Source of the DNA: Aminobacter carboxidus
Lineage (GTDB): Bacteria; Pseudomonadota; Alphaproteobacteria; Rhizobiales; Rhizobiaceae
Direction of reading: 5' to 3'
Length of the DNA stretch: 64,000 nt
Assembly (NCBI RefSeq): GCF_014863355.1
Contig: NZ_JACZEP010000020.1
Span: 1-64,000 of the forward strand
Shown: piece by piece, positions 53,397 to 60,362 of the stretch
Layout: each line of letters starts with the position of its first letter
Position numbering within the stretch: the stretch's first letter is position 1
Made by a program: the position numbers and the translations under genes
Notes under the pieces: model-generated
What the model was told of the DNA's origin: nothing
Databases searched by the model: none
Seen by the model: the letters and a program-made list of their open reading frames with translations, nothing else

Positions 53397-53884
53397 CACG
53401 CCCTCTTCAACTGTGACAGGATCTGTTCGGACACCGGCACGCGCCAGCTCTGGGCCAGCGCCACCAGTTCATCGAGGCCGTTGCGATCGGCCGCGGCCAG
53501 CAGGTCGGCGCGGCCGTTGCGGATCGCGGCCTGCAGCAAGGGCAGCTTGAGGCACATGCGGGCGTGCTCATCCGGCCTTGGCTCGCGACGCGGGGCGCGG
53601 GCCGGCCCCCGGACCGGCACAGCCAAAGCCTTGCGGCCGCGGTGCGGCATGATCTCGGCGATGCGGCGCACCTCCTGCACGAACGCCGCCACCGAAGGCG
53701 CAAAGCTCTGGTTTTGGCCCGCCACCGCACCTGTGGTGAAACGCTGCGCTGCCTCGACCACCGCCTGCGGCGTCATACCGGCCAGCACCGCCTCATAGGT
53801 CTGCATCGTCAGGTCGGGATTGCCCGATGTCTGGGGGAAGGAATTCAACATTGCGGTGATTGCCAAATAGGCTTTCTGGTCCAT
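53396..53884 (-). CDS. Phage replication-associated hypothetical protein
   Basis: A 162-residue protein whose start at 53884 has AGGAG 8 nt upstream. The N-terminal half (LAITAMLNSFPQTSGNPDLTMQTYEAVLAGMTPQAVVEAAQRFTTG) resembles phage helicase-loader-like proteins of the ADP-ribosylation/DnaC-loader region; the C-terminal half is helical. It begins inside the DUF1376 gene, overlapping it by 92 nt in another frame, which is unusual. Confidence 0.7.
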   Translation of the reverse strand: MDQKAYLAITAMLNSFPQTSGNPDLTMQTYEAVLAGMTPQAVVEAAQRFTTGAVAGQNQSFAPSVAAFVQEVRRIAEIMPHRGRKALAVPVRGPARAPRREPRPDEHARMCLKLPLLQAAIRNGRADLLAAADRNGLDELVALAQSWRVPVSEQILSQLKRA

Positions 53885-54596
53885 GGGAAGCTCCTAGTCG
53901 GTCCATTGCGACGTCGACGAAATTGCGTTTGCGCTGGGGTGGCGCGCGCGGCCGGCGCTCGGCGGCATGGCGGCACCAGTTGCGCCAGGTCGCCGGCCAG
54001 TCGAGCTTGAGGCCCCGGTGGCCTGGTTGCGAAATCCAGTAGTCGCGGAATTTTTCCGCCTCGCGCGCCGCTTGATCCGGCGAAAGCCCGGCCTTGCAGG
54101 CGTCGGCGACATCGGGACAAAAGTCGGGAGGAAGCCGGCGCCCGCGCTTTTTTAAACAAGCTTCAGCTTGTTGTTTTTCCGCTCTGGCCTCTGGCTTCTG
54201 GCTGGCAGGGCCAGCGCATGCCGGCGGCATTGCAGCGGCAGCAACGGATGTTTGATCGTGCTGGCTTTTCTGCCATCTGGCGCTGGCTGCCTGTTTTCCT
54301 GCCGCCGACTTTTCCTGGCGCCAGGCGCCTTCCTTTTCGACACGCCGGTTCCACAGCCCGCTTGTCACGCGGCTGATCTTGCCCTCTGCCACCAGGGTTT
54401 GAAGCGTCGCCTTGAAGGTCGCATTCGAGGCGCCGCACAGCCTGGCAAGGCGGGCATGATCTTCCGGCACCGGTGCGCCACGCTCATACATCGAGGCGAC
54501 CAGCGTGATGTAGATGCCGGTCTCGACAGCACTCATGCCGCGCGTGCCGGCCAGCCAGTCGGAGGCAAAGAAGCGGACCCAGGGCATCTCGCTCAT
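53793..54596 (-). CDS. DUF1376 phage replication initiation protein
   Basis: A 267-residue protein. The N-terminus MSEMPWVRFFASDWLAGTRGMSAVETGIYITLVASMYERGAPVPEDHARLARLCG is the DUF1376 winged-helix domain found in phage replication genes. A charged linker (residues ~110-165) separates it from a C-terminal helical part (DQAAREAEKFRDYWISQPGHRGLKLDWPATWRNWCR). The reading frame runs 92 nt into the next gene; the last ~30 residues may be dispensable. Confidence 0.8.
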   Translation of the reverse strand: MSEMPWVRFFASDWLAGTRGMSAVETGIYITLVASMYERGAPVPEDHARLARLCGASNATFKATLQTLVAEGKISRVTSGLWNRRVEKEGAWRQEKSAAGKQAASARWQKSQHDQTSVAAAAMPPACAGPASQKPEARAEKQQAEACLKKRGRRLPPDFCPDVADACKAGLSPDQAAREAEKFRDYWISQPGHRGLKLDWPATWRNWCRHAAERRPRAPPQRKRNFVDVAMDRLGASHGPESLFGNHRNVEFLPPDIGQSRPDDADL

Positions 54597-54721
54597 GCCG
54601 CCACCTGCCCGTCTGGCTGGATCAGCACGACGCAGCGCGGGCGGTCTTCAGCCCATTCACCCGGGCCGTCTTCGGTCGATTTCAGCACCGCACGGCACTG
54701 GTCTTTGAGGGATCTGAACAT
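54593..54721 (-). CDS. Small phage protein, 42 residues
   Basis: A short frame starting MFRSLKDQCRAVLKSTEDGP and ending QPDGQVAA, whose stop overlaps the DUF1376 start (ATGA). It is the first gene of the minus-strand operon, directly after the operator cluster. No family is recognised. Coupling and position support translation. Confidence 0.55.
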   Translation of the reverse strand: MFRSLKDQCRAVLKSTEDGPGEWAEDRPRCVVLIQPDGQVAA

Positions 54722-54730
54722 CGGCAATGA

Positions 54731-54801
54731 TTTCCATAACGGAAATCATTCGTCAAGCAGTTATTTCCAATTTGGAAATTTTGCGCTTTCCGTTCTGGAA
54801 A
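54731..54801. promoter_or_regulatory. Three repressor operators between the divergent phage genes
   Basis: Three 15-bp palindromes of the form TTTCC-N5-GGAAA: 54731-54745 (spacer ATAAC), 54764-54778 (AATTT) and 54787-54801 (GTTCT). Spacing is irregular (33 and 23 bp). They lie between the 42-residue gene (minus) and the repressor (plus), the classic layout of a phage switch. Confidence 0.8.
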
Positions 54802-54862
54802 GCTAGATTTTCGCCATGCAGATTTTCTGCCATGCCAGATTTTCGCCGTGAAAGAGTTAGCC

Positions 54863-55276
54863 ATGACAGATATCGAAGCGCCGCGGCTCTATATCGAAGA
54901 ATGGATGGCGACCATTCCTGGCCTGGACAGGAAGCGGCTCGCCCAGCGCATGAAGGTCGCCGGCGGCACGATCTCCAAGAAGCTCGCCAGGCCCGGCAAC
55001 ATCGACGGCGTCTGGCTGGCGCAGTTTGCGGCAGCGCTTGACCTCAGCGACCCGGTCGAGCTTTACCGCGATCCGACGGCTGCTGCCGTCACCTCGCCTG
55101 AAAACAAGCTGCGCGCCGCCCTTTTGGCCTTTGGCATCGACAAGGACGACCTCGGCAAGGCGGTCGCCGTGGTCAAGGGTTTCCTCGATGACGACGGCGA
55201 ACGATCAGAACCAGCCCTTCCTGGTGATCGATCTGCACCCGCCAGTCGCCGCCGTGCAAAAGAGCCATCGCGGTAG
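54863..55276 (+). CDS. Phage-type XRE/HTH repressor
   Basis: A 137-residue protein from the ATG at 54863 (a GTG at 54848 is in frame). The helix-turn-helix is LDRKRLAQRMKVAGGTISKKLARPGNIDGVWLAQFAAAL (~residues 20-60). The C-terminus is a charged low-complexity tail overlapping the next convergent gene. It is divergent from the replication operon across three operators and is the natural candidate to bind the TTTCC-N5-GGAAA sites. Confidence 0.85.
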   Translation: MTDIEAPRLYIEEWMATIPGLDRKRLAQRMKVAGGTISKKLARPGNIDGVWLAQFAAALDLSDPVELYRDPTAAAVTSPENKLRAALLAFGIDKDDLGKAVAVVKGFLDDDGERSEPALPGDRSAPASRRRAKEPSR

Positions 55277-55412
55277 AGATCTCGGCTGCCTTGCGTTTCA
55301 CCACCATCATCGGATCAAGCGGCGCTGCGGCGTGCGCTGCATCGCGCAGCCCGGCCACGATCTCGTCATTGCGGGATCGGTACCGCGCCTTGATCTGATG
55401 TCTGATCGCCAT
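55173..55412 (-). CDS. Small phage hypothetical protein
   Basis: A 79-residue protein starting MAIRHQIKARYRSRNDEIVAGL, with GAGGAG 6 nt before the ATG. Its 3' end overlaps the repressor gene's 3' end on the other strand by 104 bp. The strong ribosome-binding site supports it. Two AGGAA-N4-TTCCT palindromes lie upstream. The family is unknown, but similar short basic proteins occur in rhizobial prophages. Confidence 0.6.
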   Translation of the reverse strand: MAIRHQIKARYRSRNDEIVAGLRDAAHAAAPLDPMMVVKRKAAEISTAMALLHGGDWRVQIDHQEGLVLIVRRRHRGNP

Positions 55413-55437
55413 CCCGGCTCCTCTCACTGCAGGCGAT

Positions 55438-55488
55438 AGGAACATTTTCCTTGAAGTGGAGTCAAGAACATCGAAGGAAAATATTCCT
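55438..55488. promoter_or_regulatory. Pair of AGGAA-N4-TTCCT palindromes
   Basis: AGGAA-CATT-TTCCT at 55438-55451 and AGGAA-AATA-TTCCT at 55475-55488, 37 bp apart and upstream of the gene starting at 55412 (minus). They differ in half-site and spacer from the TTTCC sites, so they may serve a second regulator. Confidence 0.5.
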
Positions 55489-55950
55489 CCTGTCACCAAT
55501 TGAGAGTGCCGTGGAAAGGTGATTGGAGCGACCCGGCTGATTTGGGACAAAGCTGTTCATGTTCAGGTGGAAGACCGCAATCATTGTTGCCGCAGGTCTC
55601 GGCCGCTTTCTTGTGGTCAGGATGCTGTCGCGCGGTTTTGGCGCTGTCGGCGGCAAATAGCTCCTGAAATAACTGGGCGCCCGCCCTTCCGGGCGCCGAT
55701 TGGCAGGACGTTTTCAAGGCCATGAACGCTGCGGGCGCAACGATGGATCGGGTCGCTTACCGCGCTTGACCCCACGGACGAAAACTGTGCCGGGCATCGA
55801 GACGGTTCTGCCGCGCCTTGCCGGCGGTTGAAGGGCCGTCGGTGCGGCGGCGGCGCGCCGAGATTGCCTGTGGCATAGCCGCCGAGTAGCCAGGCTCGCC
55901 CCTGCCCCCAGCCGATTCGCAGCATCCGCAAGTAAGGGTCACCGCGTTGA
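55489..55950. other. 462-bp interval in the phage region
   Basis: A possible 33-residue membrane-like frame (55559-55660, MFRWKTAIIVAAGLGRFLVV) and a GC hairpin GGCGCCCG/CGGGCGCC (55676-55697) with no U-tract. Nothing else is supported. Confidence 0.4.
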
Positions 55951-56000
55951 TTTCCATTTTGGAAAAACTGGGATTGACAAGGTTGTTTCCATAATGGAAA
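55951..56000. promoter_or_regulatory. Two further repressor operators
   Basis: TTTCC-ATTTT-GGAAA at 55951-55965 and TTTCC-ATAAT-GGAAA at 55986-56000, upstream of the plus-strand gene at 56031. A TTGACA hexamer at 55974-55979 lies between them. They match the three sites at 54731-54801 exactly in half-site and spacing. Confidence 0.75.
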
Positions 56001-56030
56001 CTTTCCCCATCACCTCGGATGGAGCGATCG

Positions 56031-56396
56031 ATGAATGCCAGCAAGGCCTTTGCCACAGACTGCGGTTATGCTGGCCAGAGCCCCGTTATGCTCGACACGT
56101 TGGAAACCATCCGCCGCCGCGGCATCGCCGAGGCGCGCAAGGCGCATTTCGCCCGCAAGAAGCTCACCGACGCGATCACCTCAGATCCGGAGCTGTTTCA
56201 GGCGATGATCCACCCGGCGCAGTCGATCGCCGAAGCGCTCGAAGACATCGCCGCCTTCATCATCCGCACCCGCAACATGCCGACCTGGCGCCGCCACAAC
56301 CATGCCGCGGCGATCGCCAGGGCCAAGGCCAGGCGCCTCCACCTGCGCTTCTTCCGCCGCTTCGCCACGGAGATTCTGGCGCGCAAGGCCGCCTGA
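56031..56396 (+). CDS. Hypothetical protein under phage-type operators
   Basis: A 121-residue protein from the ATG at 56031, preceded by GGAG (an ATG at 56019 is in frame). It has a helical middle (GIAEARKAHFARKKLTDAITSDPELFQAM, SIAEALEDIAAFIIRTRNMPTWRRH) and a basic end. No family is recognised. Two operators lie just upstream, so it belongs to the repressor regulon; it could be an antirepressor or other early gene, but nothing shows which. Confidence 0.6.
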   Translation: MNASKAFATDCGYAGQSPVMLDTLETIRRRGIAEARKAHFARKKLTDAITSDPELFQAMIHPAQSIAEALEDIAAFIIRTRNMPTWRRHNHAAAIARAKARRLHLRFFRRFATEILARKAA

Positions 56397-56674
56397 TGCG
56401 TTCCGGCTTGATCCCCAACGCACGCGACCGCGTCCGCCTCGGCCATGCGGCCGTCGTCATTGGCCCGGCCGAAAGGCCATGAGCTGCGACGAGGGACCTC
56501 ACCAACGCGGCGATGGCGCTCGGTGACGAACTCGCCGCCGGCAAGTGCTGCGACGCGCCCGCACCGGCGCAGACGTTTGATCCCCGCCGCGCCTTGCGCC
56601 GCACCCGCCTGGCCCTCACCTCTCCCGATGCCGCAGCACCAGTGCACTGCGACGCAAAGCTCGATTGGCAATGA
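56396..56674 (+). pseudogene. Small gene split by an in-frame TGA
   Basis: The frame starts at an ATG overlapping the preceding stop and reads 28 codons (MRSGLIPNARDRVRLGHAAVV...) to a TGA at 56480-56482. It then continues in the same frame for 63 codons (DLTNAAMALGDELAAGKCCDAPAPAQTFDPRR ...) to a TGA at 56672-56674. The second part looks coding. Either a nonsense mutation inactivated one gene, or these are two short genes. A degenerate copy of its end is at 58193-58277. Confidence 0.45.
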
Positions 56675-56718
56675 GGATGTTACATGCACCAAGACACAAG
56701 AACATCCGGGGGGATTTC

Positions 56719-56992
56719 ATGAACAAGCTGCTACTGGTCGCGCTTGCGGCCTTCGCAGGCTGCGCAACGCCGCCATCCAGTATCAACGCCATCCAGTATC
56801 AAGGCCGGGCCGTCAGACGGCAAGCAATGCACCCAGGCTGACAAGGATCGCCTCGCCGATATCACATCGCGGCAGCAGCGCGTGGCCAATCAGGACGCGC
56901 TTGGCGTCTTCATGATCGGTGTCCCGCTCGGCGGCTCGGAGACACACGAGCCCGAAATCGCCCGGCTGAAAGGCCGCTGCGGCGCCAAATAA
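56719..56992 (+). pseudogene. Lipoprotein gene inactivated by a 16-bp tandem duplication
   Basis: The ATG at 56719 begins a lipoprotein signal (MNKLLLVALAAFAGC, lipobox AFAGC). A 16-bp segment is duplicated at 56772-56787 and 56788-56803, shifting the frame; the original frame ends at 56841. Removing one copy restores a protein that continues in the frame ending at 56992 (SIKAGPSDGKQCTQADKDRLADI ... GVPLGGSETHEPEIARLKGRCGAK), ~86 residues. Damage is therefore simple and recent. Confidence 0.75.
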
Positions 56993-57057
56993 TCCTTTTC
57001 GGGTCAATCGGTGGCCGGTGCGATCCGTTGACTTGTCAGCATGGCGGACGGACGAGG

Positions 57058-57261
57058 CTAAGCCCCATCAGTCTTGGCCTTCAGACGTCTGGCACTGAGA
57101 TACATCATTGCCGACGCCGCTTTGGTGCGGTCCCAGCCGGCGGCCTCGGCATGGTCCAGAAGCTTGTCGACATGTTCTGACAACGCGCTTTGGCATTCGG
57201 CATCGTAAGCCAGGGCAGTTGGGTGATTTTCGGGCGATTTCATCATCGGTAGCTTTGCCAT
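57058..57261 (-). CDS. Small hypothetical protein, 67 residues
   Basis: Encodes MAKLPMMKSPENHPTALAYDAE...HVDKLLDHAEAAGWDRTKAASAMMYLSARRLKAKTDGA. Helical, with a conserved-looking AEAAGWDRxxAA motif of the kind found in short rhizobial proteins beside DUF982 genes. No strong ribosome-binding site. It lies on the same strand as the two DUF982 genes. Confidence 0.55.
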   Translation of the reverse strand: MAKLPMMKSPENHPTALAYDAECQSALSEHVDKLLDHAEAAGWDRTKAASAMMYLSARRLKAKTDGA

Positions 57262-57334
57262 TCGTCACGTCCGCGTAGCCTGGAGAGGGCGCCAGCCAGC
57301 TGCCGCCCTCTCCGATCAATCCCTCTCCGATCAA

Positions 57335-57619
57335 TCAGGCGTGGGCCGATCGGGACCCCGCAATTTCCGGCGGCATCTCGCCGTCCTCAACCAGGATGTC
57401 TTTCTTGCGCGCAAAGGCGGCGAAGACACCCCTGGCTGTCTCAGCGTCGATGTCGCCAGACAATGCAGCTTTGCAGGCTCTGATCGCCGCTCGCTGCTCG
57501 GGGCTGTTTCCGCACCACTCCATCGCAAACTGAAAGGCATCGACGACGGTATTGAGTTGGCGCGGGAAGCCAAGTCCGACCCAGACACGGATGGGCTTTT
57601 CGAAAGATTGTGCAAGCAT
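57335..57619 (-). CDS. DUF982 domain protein
   Basis: A 94-residue protein with GGAGG before its ATG. The DUF982 pattern is present: KPIRVWVGLGFPRQLNTVVDAFQFAMEWCGNSPEQRAAIRACKAALSGDIDAETARGVFAAFARK. The family is small, almost confined to Rhizobiales and of unknown function. A second DUF982 gene lies 15 bp upstream on the same strand, so the pair arose by duplication or is an operon. Confidence 0.85.
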   Translation of the reverse strand: MLAQSFEKPIRVWVGLGFPRQLNTVVDAFQFAMEWCGNSPEQRAAIRACKAALSGDIDAETARGVFAAFARKKDILVEDGEMPPEIAGSRSAHA

Positions 57620-57634
57620 CGCGCGATCCTCCGC

Positions 57635-57940
57635 CTAGGCACCGAGACCGCTTGCGCCAGCCTTGCCCCCTGTCATCCATGGCAGCGGGATGCTGACCTC
57701 TTCGAGAATATTGGCCGATCTGGCGAAACCGCAGAATGCCTGTCGCGCGGCGCGGAGCGGATAGTTGCTGTCAAATGCGCGTTGACAGGCGCGCAGCGCC
57801 GTCTCGTAAATCGTGCCGCGTCGGTTCTTTGGCCATTCATAGAGAAATTCGAGGGCGTCCTCGAGACAGGCTATTTCCTCGATAAGACTGTTTCCGGACT
57901 TTACGAAAACAGGGCTGTCGAACATCCGATCGCTCATCAT
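57635..57940 (-). CDS. DUF982 domain protein
   Basis: A 101-residue protein from the ATG at 57940 with GGAGG upstream. Pattern: SPVFVKSGNSLIEEIACLEDALEFLYEWPKNRRGTIYETALRACQRAFDSNYPLRAARQAFCGFARSANI. Related to, but clearly diverged from, the neighbouring DUF982 protein. Function is unknown. It is at the edge of the phage-like region. Confidence 0.85.
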   Translation of the reverse strand: MMSDRMFDSPVFVKSGNSLIEEIACLEDALEFLYEWPKNRRGTIYETALRACQRAFDSNYPLRAARQAFCGFARSANILEEVSIPLPWMTGGKAGASGLGA

Positions 57941-58548
57941 ATCCTCCAAGTCGAACGAAAGTTTGCGTTTCTGGATAGGCCGATACCGACAGCGGCAACG
58001 ACCCGCGCTCGATATGTGTCGGCAAATTTCCGGTTTCAAGAGCAGTTTGACCAAAGCAATCGAGCAAGCCGGGCGGCGCCAGCCCACCAGCTCGCCGGCT
58101 CATATCCGCAAAGCAAATCCTGCCCCTTCCAACCGTCGGCGGCGATAGCGCGCTGGCGCTGATCGCGCTTCCATTCGGATTGGAGCCACGCGTTGCGCCG
58201 CACCCGCCCGACCCCAACCCCGACACCCGCCGCCGACGCTGCAGCGGAAGCGCAGGCAAAGCGCGATGGGCAATGAGGCTGCACCCCTCCGCCATCAAGG
58301 CCGGACGGCAAGTGGTGCACAAAGGCCAACGCCTCGCCGACCGCGACAGCAGTGCGTCGCCAATCAGGATGCACCGGCGTCCTGGGGCATTTTTTGTCCA
58401 CGCCTGAAACGAAAAGACGCCGCATGGCAGCGGTTGAACGATGCGACGCTTCGGCGATCTTGCCTTGCGTTTGCGCCCGTGATAGGTGCCAAATGTATCG
58501 CGAACGCTGCCCTGTTCGCTCGACGAGAGCAAACAATCAGGGCAAGCC
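57941..58548. other. 608-bp interval with a degenerate copy of the 56.6-56.9 kb genes
   Basis: Segment 58193-58277 resembles 56596-56680 (the end of the split gene), and 58290-58390 resembles 56795-56905 (the lipoprotein body: CATCAAGGCCGG, GGCCAACGCCTCGCCGA, GCCAATCAGGA). No open gene remains. It ends at the outer-membrane protein gene. Confidence 0.55.
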
Positions 58549-59289
58549 ATGAAACCCATCACCACCATGTTCATCCGCAAGGCATCATCTGTGATGCTGC
58601 TTGCGAGTTCCCTGCCATTCGCCGCCTGCTTGCCTGCAGCTGCCTCCGACGCGCGCGCCGCAGCGCCCGCAGGGTTTGTGTGGACCGGCGGCTATGTCGG
58701 CATCCATCTCGGCTATGGCGGCGGCCGCACCACGGTGACCGAGCTGGATGGCTATTCCTTCTCGGTGTTTGGCGACACCGCCTTCAAGTTCAGTTCGAAC
58801 GGCTTCCTCGGCGGCGTTCATGCCGGCTACCTCTGGCAGTCGGGCCAGCTGGTTTATGGCCTGGAGATGGATTTCACCGGCGCCGACATCGACAACACCG
58901 TCGCCAATTCGATGATCCCGGGCTCCGATGAGAGCTTCTCGACCAGCATCGACTGGTTCGGCACCACCCGCGCGCGCCTGGGCTATTCGATCGACCGTTT
59001 CTTGCCTTTCGTCACCGGCGGTGTCGCCTTTGGCCACGTCAAGAGCAGCTATGACGACAATGATGCCGGCCAGGACAACCACGCCGTCGCCGACGATGTC
59101 GTCGCCGGCTGGACCGTTGGCGCCGGTGCGCAATATGCCCTGACCGACAACTGGTCGCTGCGCGCCGAATATCTCTATGTCGACCTCGAAGACAGCCAGG
59201 GCTCGTTCGAGACTGGCGGCGACAGCTTCAGATACGACTTCGACAACAACATCCATGTCGTGCGCCTCGGCGCGAGCTACAGATTCTAG
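58549..59289 (+). CDS. Outer membrane beta-barrel protein (Omp25/31-like)
   Basis: A 246-residue protein with a signal peptide (to about residue 33). The mature part has the porin-like pattern WTGGYVGIHLGYGGGRTTV, FLGGVHAGYLWQSGQLVYGLEMDF, TTRARLGYSIDRFLPFVTGGVAFGHV, WSLRAEYLYVDLED, and ends in a C-terminal phenylalanine (LGASYRF), the outer-membrane insertion signal. An 8-strand barrel is expected, as in rhizobial and Brucella Omp25/31 proteins. A strong terminator follows. Confidence 0.92.
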   Translation: MKPITTMFIRKASSVMLLASSLPFAACLPAAASDARAAAPAGFVWTGGYVGIHLGYGGGRTTVTELDGYSFSVFGDTAFKFSSNGFLGGVHAGYLWQSGQLVYGLEMDFTGADIDNTVANSMIPGSDESFSTSIDWFGTTRARLGYSIDRFLPFVTGGVAFGHVKSSYDDNDAGQDNHAVADDVVAGWTVGAGAQYALTDNWSLRAEYLYVDLEDSQGSFETGGDSFRYDFDNNIHVVRLGASYRF

Positions 59290-59570
59290 TTCGCCACAGC
59301 CAAACCCCGGCCTCGCGCCGGGGTTTTTGTTCGCACGCGTGAAAAAGACGCTCCGCTGCGTGGCGCTCGGGAAGATCGGTGGCGAGCTGGACGACGGCCC
59401 CGGCGACGCAAAGCATTCAGGCGATCCCGTAGCGTGCGAACGGCTGATTGCAGAGCGGCGTTGCTGACCAGCGTCGCACGATGTTCGCCAAGCCATGCCT
59501 CGACGGCCAGGTTCCGCGCATCCCGCCGGATGACGATCCGGTGGCTGTTGGGATCACGCAGCGTCGGCAT
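59286..59570 (-). other. Possible small gene or remnant opposite the terminator
   Basis: A minus-strand frame encodes MPTLRDPNSHRIVIRRDARNL and ...ALQSAVRTLRDRLNALRRRG, which look protein-like, then runs through the terminator hairpin as Arg-rich nonsense. It is probably a decayed gene whose end is lost. The surrounding 59329-59766 holds nothing else beyond the mucR upstream region. Confidence 0.25.
59305..59328 (+). terminator. Rho-independent terminator
   Basis: CCCCGGC (59305-59311), five-base loop, GCCGGGG (59317-59323), then five Ts. It lies 16 bp after the outer-membrane protein stop. Confidence 0.9.
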
Positions 59571-59766
59571 CTGCTCGATGGTCGCCACACCGTTGGACCG
59601 CCGAGCGGTCGGAATGGCGCGCCGGCTTGAACGCGCCCAACAGTTCGGCCGCAACAGCCTGCATCTCGCCATAAGGCCGGTCATTGGTACACCAACGTTT
59701 TTTCTTTCGCCGATCGACAAACTCCGCTACCCAGCCAATGGGGGCGGATATTGTTGGAGCGACCTG

Positions 59767-60216
59767 ATGACTGAAGTATTGCCCAGACCGAACGACCAGC
59801 TCATCGAGCTCACCGCTGATATCGTAGCGGCCTATGTCTCGAACAATCCGGTACCCGTCGGAGACCTTGCCGGGTTGATTGCGCAGATCCATTCCAGCAT
59901 CAGCAAGCTCGATACGCCATTGGCGCCGGAGCAGGAAACGCCGACACCTCGGATGTCGATCAAGAAGACCGTTACCCCTGACTACATCATCAGCCTGGAA
60001 GACGGTAAGCGCTATCAAACCCTCAAGCGGCACCTCAGCGGCCTGGGCCTGACCCCGGACACCTATCGCGCCAAGTGGTCGCTGCCACAAGATTACCCGA
60101 TGGTGGCTCCGGCCTATTCGGCAAGGCGCTCGGAACTGGCTAAAAGCATCGGCCTTGGTCGCAAGCCAGCCGAAATAAAGCCGGTGAAAAAGCCCGCGAG
60201 GACGACCAGGGCTTAA
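59767..60216 (+). CDS. mucR: Ros/MucR family transcriptional regulator lacking zinc ligands
   Basis: A 149-residue protein preceded by GGAG. The N-terminal half (PNDQLIELTADIVAAYVSNNPVPVGDLAGLIAQIHSSI) and the ending (PMVAPAYSARRSELAKSIGLGRKP) are standard MucR. The zinc-finger segment, usually Cys-Leu-Glu-Asp-Gly-Lys with a later His, reads IISLEDGKRYQTLKRHLSGLGLTPDTYRAKW: the cysteines are absent. Zinc-free Ros homologues of Mesorhizobium are known to bind DNA without metal. MucR regulates exopolysaccharide, motility and surface genes. Confidence 0.9.
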   Translation: MTEVLPRPNDQLIELTADIVAAYVSNNPVPVGDLAGLIAQIHSSISKLDTPLAPEQETPTPRMSIKKTVTPDYIISLEDGKRYQTLKRHLSGLGLTPDTYRAKWSLPQDYPMVAPAYSARRSELAKSIGLGRKPAEIKPVKKPARTTRA

Positions 60217-60233
60217 ACCACTGAGATCCCCCA
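60127..60233 (+). repeat. 107-bp direct repeat (mucR 3' end), copy 1
   Basis: Covers the last ~30 codons of mucR and 17 bp after it. The second copy is at 62617-62723, exactly 2,490 bp away, with 2 mismatches. The catalase gene lies between the copies. Confidence 0.9.
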
Positions 60234-60320
60234 AGGGGATAACCAACAATCAAAGATGCGCTGCGATGAGCTGGGCTTCTGCGCTAGAGCTCGCCCGGAT
60301 AGCCCCCGGCAACGGCAAAG

Positions 60321-60344
60321 AGAGCGGGCTGGCAAGCCCGCTCT
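60321..60344. terminator. Hairpin between convergent mucR and catalase genes
   Basis: AGAGCGGGCT (60321-60330), loop GGCA, AGCCCGCTCT (60335-60344): perfect 10-bp stem. There is no clear U-tract on the plus strand; a short CTTT follows on the minus strand. Probably terminates one or both transcripts. Confidence 0.6.
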
Positions 60345-60362
60345 CGCGTTGACAATGCGTGC

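Noticed and set aside
55559-55660. 33-residue membrane-like frame (MFRWKTAIIVAAGLG...)
   Set aside because: Only a weak ribosome-binding site and no conservation evidence; kept as a note in the interval description.
55676-55697. GC hairpin considered as terminator
   Set aside because: No U-tract follows on either strand.
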